Assembly: GCF_007748095.1 (NCBI RefSeq)
Contig: NZ_CP036287.1
Location: 4,030,001 to 4,094,000 of the forward strand
Source: Engelhardtia mirabilis
GTDB taxonomy: Bacteria; Planctomycetota; UBA1135; GCA-002686595
Direction of reading: 5' to 3'
Length of the DNA stretch: 64,000 bases
A program made the translations under genes and the position numbers. A model generated the notes under the pieces. That model was not told the DNA's origin and ran no database searches. It saw only the letters and a list, made by a program, of their open reading frames with translations. Below, piece after piece: positions 54,534 through 62,959 of the stretch; position 1 is the stretch's first letter; each line of letters opens with the position of its first letter.

Positions 54534-56357
54534 TCAGAGCGTCGCCGGCTCGGATGAGGCGACGAACTGCAGGGTCAGGGGCGAGAACAGCAGGGCCTGG
54601 AGCACGGCGATGCCGGTCTGGCCCGTGCCGTTGACGAAGGTCGCGCTGACCTCGCCGCTGGCGTCGAAGGGCAAGAGCCCTGTCGCGATCTGGACGGTGG
54701 CCAGGTCGAGGCCGGTGAAGATCGACTCGAGCCCGGGTACGGGCAGCTCGGTGGAGCTCGCCAGGCTCGCGGGGCCCCAGACCAACAGGGCCGCGGCACC
54801 GGCGATGCCGCCGCCCACGCGCACCTCGACCGGACCCTGGCCGCTGACGCCGGGACCGATCAGGTCCAGCTGCATGCGCGCGGGCTTGAGCTCGACGCGG
54901 TCGTGGGCCCCGGCGGGGTCGACCGTGAGGTAGCGGATCGTCCCGGCTTCACTGGACTGGAAGGCCTGGAAGGGCTCCAGGCCCCCGCCGAGCTCGAACT
55001 CCAGCTCGTCGACGTACTCACCCGGGTCCGCCTGGAGCAGGGTGATCGGTGCGCTGCCGCCCGCGGAGAACAGGATCCGGCCGGCGCCGGCCACGGGGTC
55101 CGAGTCGGCGATCAGCAGGTCGTTGGAGCCCTCGAGCAGCAGATCACGCAGGTCCGTGAAGCCACCGGCCAACAGGGTCGCATCCGCCAGGCTCAGGCCG
55201 CCGAGGGTCTCGGGCAGGTCCTTGTTCCACGGGTTCGAGACCGTGTCGAGGTACAGGTGGAAGCGGTCGACGTGGAAGTTGTAGGAGCGCGCCGACACGT
55301 AGAGGGTGTGCTGGCCCGGGGTCAGGTCGAAGTAGGCCTGCTCGTTGGGGAGGCTCCCGCTGTAGTCGAACCACGACAGGAAGTTCCACACGCCGACGTT
55401 CTGCCAACCGCCGTTGGAGAAGCACTTGAGCCACGGGCCGTTGTCCATGCGGACCCAGGCGTCGTTCTCCTTGTCCGACTCCGGGTAGTCGTGGCGGTTG
55501 TGGATCACGAACTCGTAGCGGCCGCCCGTGGTCACCTCGAAGGTGTAGCTCAGGGTGCCCACGTCGGGAGTGTTGAAGAAGTTCCCGCCGTCCCAACGGA
55601 AGTAGCCGTCGCCGGCGAAGCCCGTCTTGGTGTTCTCGAGCTTCCATTGGTCGACGGGCGGGACCGACTCGGTCTCGATCACGATCAGGCCGTTCTGCTC
55701 GACGTAGCCGGCGGCCGGCGGGTTGGCCAGGGTCGCCGGGTCGAAGCGGTAGATGGCGCTGGAGCCGGCCGGCGCGGGGACCTGGTCCGTCCGCGTGCCG
55801 ACCAGCAGCCCGCCATCGGGAGCCATGGCGACGGGGCCGGGCGCACCACCCAGAAGGGCGATGGTGGTCGTGTTGCCGGTGGTCAGGTCGAGGCGCGAGA
55901 GCACGTCGCCGCTGACGATGATCGAGCTGGGTGATTCCCAGGCGGCGTCGAAGTTGCCGGACAGGGTGGCCAGCTTGGTTCCGCCGCTGAGGTCCAGCTC
56001 GAAGCGAAAGATGTCGCCCGAGTCCCGCTGGCCCGCGATCACGAAGGTCTCGGTGGGATCGATCAGCACGAACCCCGCCTCGCCGATCTGGTCGAACTTG
56101 CCGAGCGTGCCGTTGGAGGTTCCGGCCGCCCAGAAGCGGCGCACTTGGAAGCCGTCGTTGCCGACGGACTTGCCGTCGGAGAGGGTCGCCACGGCCTGGG
56201 ACGGCACGACGTGCGACGGAAGGGTCTCGAGGCCGAAGCCCGGGAGGGGATCGTCGAGGGTCGGAGTGAGACCAGCAGCGGGGAGCGCGGTCAGCGAGAG
56301 GGCGGCGGTGAATGCGCAGGCAGCACGAATCATCGTCGAAGCAGGGGTCGGGAACAT
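54534..56357 (-). CDS. Secreted protein with carbohydrate-binding-like domain and C-terminal beta domain
   Basis: A 607-residue precursor starting MFPTPASTMIRAACAFTAAL; the inner ATG at 56333 is an alternative. The first ~240 residues resemble a propeller-like region. The middle (from KTGFAGDGYFRWDGG) looks like a beta-sandwich of carbohydrate-binding type, with SYTFEVTTGGRYEFVIHNRH, WVRMDNGPWLK and LTPGQHTLYVSARSYNFHVD, the signature layout of domains binding sugars. The last ~110 residues (from VEVRVGGGIAGAAALLVWGP) look like the beta domain seen at the ends of the secreted proteins at 27469-29451 and 52649-54307. No enzyme motif was found. It lies downstream of the GT2 gene on the same strand, 295 bases away. 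Confidence 0.7.
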   Translation of the reverse strand: MFPTPASTMIRAACAFTAALSLTALPAAGLTPTLDDPLPGFGLETLPSHVVPSQAVATLSDGKSVGNDGFQVRRFWAAGTSNGTLGKFDQIGEAGFVLIDPTETFVIAGQRDSGDIFRFELDLSGGTKLATLSGNFDAAWESPSSIIVSGDVLSRLDLTTGNTTTIALLGGAPGPVAMAPDGGLLVGTRTDQVPAPAGSSAIYRFDPATLANPPAAGYVEQNGLIVIETESVPPVDQWKLENTKTGFAGDGYFRWDGGNFFNTPDVGTLSYTFEVTTGGRYEFVIHNRHDYPESDKENDAWVRMDNGPWLKCFSNGGWQNVGVWNFLSWFDYSGSLPNEQAYFDLTPGQHTLYVSARSYNFHVDRFHLYLDTVSNPWNKDLPETLGGLSLADATLLAGGFTDLRDLLLEGSNDLLIADSDPVAGAGRILFSAGGSAPITLLQADPGEYVDELEFELGGGLEPFQAFQSSEAGTIRYLTVDPAGAHDRVELKPARMQLDLIGPGVSGQGPVEVRVGGGIAGAAALLVWGPASLASSTELPVPGLESIFTGLDLATVQIATGLLPFDASGEVSATFVNGTGQTGIAVLQALLFSPLTLQFVASSEPATL

Positions 56358-56652
56358 CGCGAGGCGCCTTGGGAGGAGTCCGTCCGGCGGTTTTCGAGCG
56401 GAACAGTCTAAGAGGCCACAATGTGGCCCGTCCCGCTCAACCATCCCTCGTGAGTCACGCTGGGCCCAACGAAGGTCTGCCTTTACTCGGATAGAACCTC
56501 GAATCAACCGGGAAGGACCTTCCGGCGACTCTCGAACCAACTTTCCAAGGGCTCTCGGGTGCGACGACCAGGAATCGGCGCGGGTTCAAGGGAGTTTCAG
56601 GTCTCGATGAGAACCGGCGGATCCGAGCCTCGAAACTCCTCGCCGCGAGCCC

Positions 56653-57576
56653 TCACCAGAGGAATGTGCCGCCGGGCTCCAACACCTCGGCCGTGACCCG
56701 ACGCCCTCGCAGCCCGTGCCAGGTACCCAGGGCCTTGGCGATCGCGCCGCGGGCCTCGCCGCGGAACAGCGAGCGCAACAGCACGAGCGGCCAGGTCAAG
56801 ACGTCGTAGACGAGGAACCGCAGCCAGCGCACCGGCGTCCCGTGCCGCCGCAGGAACCACGGCGTGTTGACGGCCATCATGTACTTGCGGCGCGGGTTGT
56901 AGCCCCCACCGGTCGAGGTGTGGGCGTCGTGGAAGACGTGCACCGGCCCGAGGCAAACCACCCCGAAGCCCTGCTCCACGGCCCGCACGCAGAAGTCCAC
57001 GTCCTCGTGGTAGGCGAAGAGGTCGCCGTCCAAACCCTCGAGCTGTTCGTAGACCGAGCGCCGCGCCAGGAGCGCACAGCCGGCCACGTAGTCGACCGCG
57101 GTCGTCGCCTGCCACGGCTCGCCATCCGGCTGGCGGTGGCCACGCAGGGTCGAGAGGTTCTCGCGGAAGGTCAACATGCCCCCGGCGGCCCAGACCAGGT
57201 CCGGCTCCTTCTCGTAGAGCACCCGCGGTCCGACGATGCCTACGTCCTCGTGCTCGACCAGGTACTGCTCCAACCGCCGCAATGCTCCGCGAGGCACTTG
57301 GACGTCGTTGTTGACCAGGAACACCGCGTCCGCCCCCCTGTCGAGCGCGATCGCCACGCCCCGGTTGCAGCCGTGCCCGTAGCCCTCGTTGGTGTCGTTG
57401 CGAACAACCGTCAGCGCCGGATAGCGCTCGAGCACGCGCTCCAGCGAGCCGTCGACGCTGGCGTTGTCGATGAAGACGATCTCCTCGGGCTCGAGCTCCT
57501 GATCCAACAGGCTCGCGATGCAGGGCAGGTTCGCCGCCCCACCGTTCCAGTTCACGACGACCGCGAAGATCCTCAC
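56653..57576 (-). CDS. GT2 family glycosyltransferase, rhamnosyltransferase-like
   Basis: A 307-residue GT-A fold enzyme. Landmarks are FAVVVNWNGG at the N-terminus, IVFIDNASVDGS, RNDTNEGYGHGCNRG, VFLVNNDVQVP (metal-binding NND), VAGCALLARRSVYEQLEG and FAYHEDVDFCVRA (HEDVD). This pattern is that of WbbL-type rhamnosyltransferases and related sugar transferases of cell-surface polymers. The GTG start overlaps the xseA stop as GTGA. A short amphipathic segment near the end (YDVLTWPLVLLRSLF) suggests membrane association. Nucleotide-sugar donor unknown. Confidence 0.85.
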   Translation of the reverse strand: MRIFAVVVNWNGGAANLPCIASLLDQELEPEEIVFIDNASVDGSLERVLERYPALTVVRNDTNEGYGHGCNRGVAIALDRGADAVFLVNNDVQVPRGALRRLEQYLVEHEDVGIVGPRVLYEKEPDLVWAAGGMLTFRENLSTLRGHRQPDGEPWQATTAVDYVAGCALLARRSVYEQLEGLDGDLFAYHEDVDFCVRAVEQGFGVVCLGPVHVFHDAHTSTGGGYNPRRKYMMAVNTPWFLRRHGTPVRWLRFLVYDVLTWPLVLLRSLFRGEARGAIAKALGTWHGLRGRRVTAEVLEPGGTFLW

Positions 57577-58967
57577 TCGGAGCGCTCCGATCCCGGGTCG
57601 ACCGCGAACACCCGGCTGCGCGCGCTGCCGCGGGCGAAGCGCGTCTCGAGCTCGTCGCCCACCGACAGGTCACTCCCGTCGCGCACCGCGACGCCGGCAG
57701 CGTCGTTGGTGATCGAATAGCCCCGCGCCAGCACCTTCAGGGGCGAGATCGCATCGAGCGTCCCGGCCGCCAGGGCCAGCCGCCGATCCGCGCGTTCGAG
57801 GGTCGTCCGCGCGCCGCCCTCGAGCCGCGGGGCCAGGGCCGAGAGGCGCCGCTCCCACAGCTCGACCCGAGCACGGGGACTCACACGTCCCAGGCGGTTG
57901 GCCAGGGAACCCAGCCGCTCACCCGCCCGACCGAGGTCGCGCGCCGATGCGGAGTGCAGACGCGCCAGCAGGTGGCGCAGCTCCCGCGCCCGATCGGCCA
58001 GGATCCACTCGGCGCCGCGCAGGACCCGCGAGCCGCTAGCCCGCGCCAAGCGATCCGCGCGCGCCTCGACCAGCTCGTCCATGGCCTCGAGCAGGTGGTT
58101 CCAGAGCCGCTCGAGCCGCTCCTCGCGCGCCGCGCGGTCGGGAATCACCGTTTGAGCCGCGTCCGTCGGTGTGTGCGCGCGGTGGTCGGCCACCAGATCG
58201 GCCAGGGTCGTGTCGGTCTCGTGCCCGACGCCGCTCACCACCGGCACCGAGCATTCCCAGATGGCCCGCGCCACCGGCTCCTCGTTGAAGGCCCACAGGT
58301 CCTCGAGCGAGCCTCCGCCACGGGCCACGATGATCACGTCCACGCCGCTGGCGTCGAGCCGCGCGATGGCCGCCGCGACCTGTTCGGCCGCGCCCGGTCC
58401 CTGCACCGGCGTGTGGCACAGGCGCAGGGGATGCCCGGACCAGCGCAGGGAGCGGGTGCGCAGGATGTCGCGCAGGGCGGCGCCGTCGCGACTGGTGACG
58501 ACCCCGATCAGGCGCGGGCTCGTGGGCAGCGCCCGCGCGCGCCCGAACCAGCCCCGCTCGCGCAGCTCCGCCTTGAGGGCCTCGAGACGCGCCAGCAGCT
58601 GCCCCACCCCCACCGGTTCCAGGCGGTCGACCACCAGGCTGTACGAGCCGCGGGGTGCGTAGACGTCGACGGTTCCGTGGGCCACGACGCGGTCACCCTC
58701 GCGCGGGTTGAGGCGGCCCACCCGCGCCACGTGGCTGCGCCAGACCACGCACGAGATGCGCGCGCCGGCGTCCTTCAGGTCGAAGTAGACGTGACCCGAG
58801 GCGGCCTTCTTGAGGCCCGAGAGCTCGCCCTCGACGCGCACGCGCCCGAAGCCCTGGAGCTGCGCGGCGATGCGCCGCGTCAACTCCGTGACGCTCTCGG
58901 CCGCGTCCTCGAGCTCGGACGCTCCGGCACCCGTGCGCGACGGCGGCTCCTCGAACAGTCCGCGCAT
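57573..58967 (-). CDS. xseA: Exodeoxyribonuclease VII large subunit
   Basis: A 464-residue XseA, the catalytic subunit of exonuclease VII, which degrades single-stranded DNA. Landmarks are the N-terminal OB-fold (VRVEGELSGLKKAASGHVYFDLKDAGARISCVVWR), then LPTSPRLIGVVTSRDGAALRDIL, DVIIVARGGGSLEDLWAFNEEPVARAI (conserved catalytic region) and SGVGHETDTTLADLVADHRAHTPTDAAQ. A long coiled helical part and the late LARGYSITND follow. The small subunit xseB was not recognised in the window. The gene lies three bases after the unknown membrane gene and overlaps the GT2 gene by four. Confidence 0.95.
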   Translation of the reverse strand: MRGLFEEPPSRTGAGASELEDAAESVTELTRRIAAQLQGFGRVRVEGELSGLKKAASGHVYFDLKDAGARISCVVWRSHVARVGRLNPREGDRVVAHGTVDVYAPRGSYSLVVDRLEPVGVGQLLARLEALKAELRERGWFGRARALPTSPRLIGVVTSRDGAALRDILRTRSLRWSGHPLRLCHTPVQGPGAAEQVAAAIARLDASGVDVIIVARGGGSLEDLWAFNEEPVARAIWECSVPVVSGVGHETDTTLADLVADHRAHTPTDAAQTVIPDRAAREERLERLWNHLLEAMDELVEARADRLARASGSRVLRGAEWILADRARELRHLLARLHSASARDLGRAGERLGSLANRLGRVSPRARVELWERRLSALAPRLEGGARTTLERADRRLALAAGTLDAISPLKVLARGYSITNDAAGVAVRDGSDLSVGDELETRFARGSARSRVFAVDPGSERSE

Positions 58968-58970
58968 GGT

Positions 58971-61190
58971 TCAGCTCGAACTGCCGTCGCCGGCGGCGGC
59001 AAAGCCCGGGAGCTGGGCTCGGCTCCAGGCGGCCCCGTCGGCGCGCGGAATCACGATCCGCAGCCGTCCGTCCAGGAAGGGCGCCTTGGCGCCGCCGCGC
59101 ATCGTCGAACCATCGAACAGGTCGATCGTCAGGGTCTCATCCTTCAGGTCGAGGCGCATGCGGTCGGCGAACAGGTGCCGCTGGGTGCGTCCCTGATCGT
59201 CGCGCACCTCGAAGTGCACGTCGTGCCACTCCTCGTCCACGATCCCGCCGAGCCAGGCCAGGTGGTAGCCGCTGCCGGCGGGCTCGCGCGCGAGCAGCCC
59301 GTTGATCGTCGAGCGCACCATGGGCAGGGACCATCGCCCGTCGTCGATCACCCGCGCCAGGGCCTCCGACATGAACAGCTCGGGCAGCGCGTCCATGAAG
59401 GGCTCGGGGTCCACGTGGCGCAACTCGATGCGGTGGCGGCCGTTCTCGAAGGGCAGGCGCCGCCCGCCCTCGGAACGATAGCCCTGCTCGAGCATCAAGG
59501 TCAGGCTGCGGCCGGAGCGACTCCCTTCGAGCCACATCCGCGCGGCGTAGATACCGCCCGTCAGGCGGCCGCGGTCGTCGACGGTGCGAAACACCACGGG
59601 GCCGGTGCCGATCGACTCGGGCGGTTCGGTCGTCTCGTCGGGCACCTCGATCACTTCGGGCAGGGCCACACTGGCCATGGCGGCCGCGAGGCGGCCGTCT
59701 TCGTCGGCGTTCCCCGTGAACGACTCCTGCACCGCATCCCGACCCGGCACGTTCTCGGCCACGTCGGAGAACGGCGCACCCTGCTCGGCCCCAGGGTCCG
59801 GCGCGCCAGGTTGTACGGGGCCGGCGATCACATCCCCCGCCACGTCGATGCCCGCCGCGTGTTGCGCCCCGCCGGAACCGGGCTCGCCCGGCGCCGCGTC
59901 GAGGTCCGGCGCGCCCGCAAGTGCGCCGACCACTTCCGTGTCCGGTGCCGCGTCGGGACCGGGCGCACCGGGGATCTGCTCGTCAACTCGGCTCGAGTCC
60001 GCAGTGGAGGCATCCGCCCCGGTATCGACCGCCGGCAGGCCACCATCGAGGGCGGCCAGGGCGCCCGCCAAGGTGTTCGAGTCGTCGCCGGCTGCCTCGT
60101 CCTCGACGACGGGCTGGGCGAAGATCAACTGGCCTGCTTCCAGGAGCTCCACGCCCCAGATGCCCTCCGACCGCAACAGGTTGTTGAGGCGTCGCGCACG
60201 GGTGGCGCTGGCCTCGCGCGCCGCGACGACCTCGGCCGCCTCGATGGCGACCGCGGGGTCCGGCTCCACAGCCTCTTCGACCTCCGGCTCGAGGGGCGGA
60301 AGGTCGAGCAGGGCGCGCAACTGCTGTTCCAGGGGCCCCATGTCGGTCAGACCCGCGAGCACCCGTTGATGCTCGATGAAGGCCATCTCGCGGTCGATGC
60401 GCGAAGTCTCCATGCGCCCGAGTTCACCGTTCAGGCGCGCAACTTGAGCCTCGAGTTGCGCCACGCGCTCCAAGGCACCGTCGAGGTCGAGGGCGGCGGT
60501 CCCGTCCGGCTCGACGCGCTCGGCGCGCGGCTCGGTGCCCGCCGTCGATCCCGCCGTCGATCCCGCCGTCGTCGCCGTCACCACCGCCAGGCTGCGAGGC
60601 AGGTGGTCGGCACGCTCCTCGCTCTGGGCGAGGGTCCAGTCGGCGACCTCGGGGAAGGTCGACTCCAACCCGACCAGGGTGCCCTCGCCGCTGGGCGGTC
60701 GACCCCAGAGGGCCAGTTGGAGGCCGGAGCCCGACGTCAGCGCGGTGCTCGGCGGCGCCAGTAGCGCGCCCACCGCGCCGCGATCGCCCTCGACCTCGGG
60801 CAGCGCCAGGTCGGATCCGGTCCCTGTCACGCGGAGGGCACTCCAGTCGATCGAGAGCGGTTCGGACTCGCCTTCGAGCCCGAGTTCCAGGCGGAAGGGT
60901 TCGCCCCCCACAAGTCCCAGGCTGCGGCGCAGGGCCTGGGCTTCGAAGGACTGACGCTCGTGGTCCGCGTGCCAGGGCGCCAGGCGCGCGACCAGGATGC
61001 GGTCCCCATCGAGCTCGAAACGACCGCGCCAGATCGTGACCTGAGGCGGCTCCTCCACCGACACGGGCGGCTCGCCGAGGCCCGACGAAGCCGCGGGCGG
61101 CCCGACCCGCAGCCACCACAGGGCAGCCACGAGGATCGGAATCAGCAGCGCGACGGGACCGACGCGCGTGGATCGCTCGACGTCAGTCAA
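58971..61190 (-). CDS. Large membrane-anchored protein with low-complexity acidic middle, unknown function
   Basis: About 739 residues from a TTG that overlaps the HEAT gene stop as TTGA; an ATG at 61238 would lie inside that gene. One N-terminal membrane segment (VGPVALLIPILVAALWWL) is followed by a ~200-residue beta region, a coiled coil (VAQLEAQVARLNGELGRMET), a helical stretch, ~130 residues rich in Ala/Gly/Pro/Asp (GAPGPDAAPDTEVVGA-type) and a C-terminal beta domain (from FRTVDDRGRLTGGIYAARMW). A triple GST unit (GSTAGSTAGT) reflects a 12-base tandem repeat near 60540. No family recognised. It is in the xseA run of genes. Confidence 0.65.
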   Translation of the reverse strand: MTDVERSTRVGPVALLIPILVAALWWLRVGPPAASSGLGEPPVSVEEPPQVTIWRGRFELDGDRILVARLAPWHADHERQSFEAQALRRSLGLVGGEPFRLELGLEGESEPLSIDWSALRVTGTGSDLALPEVEGDRGAVGALLAPPSTALTSGSGLQLALWGRPPSGEGTLVGLESTFPEVADWTLAQSEERADHLPRSLAVVTATTAGSTAGSTAGTEPRAERVEPDGTAALDLDGALERVAQLEAQVARLNGELGRMETSRIDREMAFIEHQRVLAGLTDMGPLEQQLRALLDLPPLEPEVEEAVEPDPAVAIEAAEVVAAREASATRARRLNNLLRSEGIWGVELLEAGQLIFAQPVVEDEAAGDDSNTLAGALAALDGGLPAVDTGADASTADSSRVDEQIPGAPGPDAAPDTEVVGALAGAPDLDAAPGEPGSGGAQHAAGIDVAGDVIAGPVQPGAPDPGAEQGAPFSDVAENVPGRDAVQESFTGNADEDGRLAAAMASVALPEVIEVPDETTEPPESIGTGPVVFRTVDDRGRLTGGIYAARMWLEGSRSGRSLTLMLEQGYRSEGGRRLPFENGRHRIELRHVDPEPFMDALPELFMSEALARVIDDGRWSLPMVRSTINGLLAREPAGSGYHLAWLGGIVDEEWHDVHFEVRDDQGRTQRHLFADRMRLDLKDETLTIDLFDGSTMRGGAKAPFLDGRLRIVIPRADGAAWSRAQLPGFAAAGDGSSS

Positions 61191-62038
61191 TCGGCGCGAC
61201 CGGCGTCCCAGTCCTTCTTCTTGTTGTCGTTCCACCAATCTCGCCAGGCGTAGAACTCACGCTCGTCGTGTCCGGTGAGGACCTGCAGCGTGTCCCGCAC
61301 GGCGGCGGAGATGGCGTCGAAGCGCTCGCGCGCCTCCTCGTAGGCCGAGCTGGCGTCCTCCCCATTGGCCAGTGCGTCCTTGAGCGGGATGATCGTCTTG
61401 AGCAGGTTCTCGACGATGTCCTTGCGGACCTTCTGATCGGCCTCGACGTAGCCGGCCAGACCCACCGAAGCGGCCGCGACCAGCTCTTCGTCCTTGTGGT
61501 CGAGCATCTCGATCAAGGGCTTCACGCCCTTCTCGGGGTGCACGCGACCCAGGGACTTCAACACGGCCCCATGGGCGCGCAGGGTCTCGCGCAGGGCCTT
61601 GTGGTCGACGAGTTTGATCAGCGCGGGGCCCGACTCGGGCCCCATGCGTCCGAGGGCGGTGGCCGCCGCGATCTGCAGGGTGTCGCGGGGCTGGTCCTCG
61701 TCGTCGAGCAGCCGCTTGACCGTCACCGCGTCGGCGATCCCGTCGACGATCGACTCGCGATCCTTGGGTCCGCTCTCGGGAAACTCCTGGAGCAGGCTGT
61801 CGACGAGGCCGACCGCGGCCTCGTCCTGCTCGCCCTTGCGATCGTTGTAGTGCTCCTCGAGCTGGTCGAGCAGCTTGGCGACCTCGGGCCGCTCGTCAGG
61901 CTTCGGGGCCTCACCCTCCTCCTGCGACATGCCGGCAGCCGTGAGCCCAGAGATGGGCCCCGTGACTGGGGTCAGAGGAACAGCCGTTGCCGGCGTGAGG
62001 CTGAGAAGCAGGGTCAGAAGGGTGCTCATGGCGATCAT
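61187..62038 (-). CDS. Exported HEAT-repeat protein
   Basis: A 283-residue precursor with signal peptide (IAMSTLLTLLLSLTPATA). HEAT-like helical repeats are visible: TLQIAAATALGRMGPESGPALIKLVDH, TLRAHGAVLKSLGRVHPEKGVKPLIEMLDH and LVAAASVGLAGYVEAD. The C-terminus (YAWRDWWNDNKKKDWDA) is strongly conserved-looking with tryptophans, a feature of many planctomycete HEAT proteins. It probably binds a partner protein in the envelope; no enzyme motif. It lies 36 bases after pabC and overlaps the next gene (TTGA). An alternative start is ATG 62029. Confidence 0.75.
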   Translation of the reverse strand: MIAMSTLLTLLLSLTPATAVPLTPVTGPISGLTAAGMSQEEGEAPKPDERPEVAKLLDQLEEHYNDRKGEQDEAAVGLVDSLLQEFPESGPKDRESIVDGIADAVTVKRLLDDEDQPRDTLQIAAATALGRMGPESGPALIKLVDHKALRETLRAHGAVLKSLGRVHPEKGVKPLIEMLDHKDEELVAAASVGLAGYVEADQKVRKDIVENLLKTIIPLKDALANGEDASSAYEEARERFDAISAAVRDTLQVLTGHDEREFYAWRDWWNDNKKKDWDAGRAD

Positions 62039-62074
62039 CTACGGAGCAGGTGGGTCGACTGCGGGTTCGCCAGC

Positions 62075-62959
62075 CTACATCGACGCACCCCGCCCGCGAT
62101 CCTTCCCGGAGTCCGCCTTCCGCACCCGGGGCCCGACTTCCAGCTCCTCGAATCGCCGCTGGAGCGCGGCGGCCACCGGCCCGGCCGCCCCGGGCAGGTC
62201 GAGCCCCAGGCCCAGGACCTCGTCCACCGCCAGGACACCCTGTAGGGAATTGGTCAACAGGATCTCGCTGGCCCGGGCCAGCTCGGCGGGTGCGATCGCC
62301 GCCACCTCCGTTGGCAGGATCGGCCGATCGTCGGCCAGGAGCGTCGCGCGCGCGACGCCCGGCAGGCAGCCGCGGCAACTGGGCGGCGTCCGCAGGCGGC
62401 CGTCGACCACGACCCACAGGTTGGCGACGGTGGCCTCGACCCAATCGCCGTCCGTGGTCGCGAGCAGGGCGTCGTGGGCTCCGCGGGCGACGGCCCGCTC
62501 CCGCATCAACACCTTGCCCAGCCGTCCGGTGTGCTTGATCTGCTCGAGCAGGTCGCCCGGCCGCACGACGGGACCCGCGGGCCAGAGCACCACGCGCGCC
62601 GGACGCTCCGGCAGGGGCCGTGCCTCGATCCACCAGCGAGTGCCAGGCGCCGCCCGCGGCGAGACCGTCAAGCGCAGGGCGGCGCGATCCACGGGCAGGG
62701 CCTCGGCCAGCCGCTCGATTCCGTCGGCGAGGCCATCGAGGTCGGGCAGGTCCAGACCCAGGGAGCGCGCCGAGCGCGCGAGTCGCTGCAGGTGCGCGTC
62801 GACGAGTCGCGGCACGCCGCGCAGGGCGAGGGTCTCGAACAGACCGATCCCCAGTCGCAGGGCCGGATCCGCGATCGAGACCCGCGCCGCGTCGGCGGGC
62901 ACCAGCTCGCCCTGCAACACGACGGGCCAGGCCGCGCCGCGATCGGTCGGGTCGCTCAC
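62075..62959 (-). CDS. pabC: Aminotransferase class IV, aminodeoxychorismate lyase (PabC)-like
   Basis: A 294-residue PLP enzyme of fold type IV. Landmarks are DPALRLGIGLFETLALR near the start, LARSARSLGL, the region around LGKVLMRERAVARGAHDALL (the lysine of the Schiff base is probably Lys in GKV or nearby) and SEILLTNSLQGVLAVDEV (TNS motif). Its GTG overlaps the pabB stop as GTGA, which strongly favours PabC (4-amino-4-deoxychorismate to p-aminobenzoate and pyruvate) over branched-chain or D-amino-acid aminotransferases. Together with the PTPS-III-like gene this points to folate synthesis in this organism. Confidence 0.85.
   Translation of the reverse strand: MSDPTDRGAAWPVVLQGELVPADAARVSIADPALRLGIGLFETLALRGVPRLVDAHLQRLARSARSLGLDLPDLDGLADGIERLAEALPVDRAALRLTVSPRAAPGTRWWIEARPLPERPARVVLWPAGPVVRPGDLLEQIKHTGRLGKVLMRERAVARGAHDALLATTDGDWVEATVANLWVVVDGRLRTPPSCRGCLPGVARATLLADDRPILPTEVAAIAPAELARASEILLTNSLQGVLAVDEVLGLGLDLPGAAGPVAAALQRRFEELEVGPRVRKADSGKDRGRGASM

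Noticed and set aside
60537..60575. 12-base tandem repeat
   Set aside because: Only about two and a half units coding for GST repeats inside a gene; ordinary low-complexity sequence.
57954..60764. Plus-strand frame of 936 codons opposite xseA and the unknown membrane protein
   Set aside because: It crosses two minus-strand genes, one of them certain (xseA), and has no recognisable domain.
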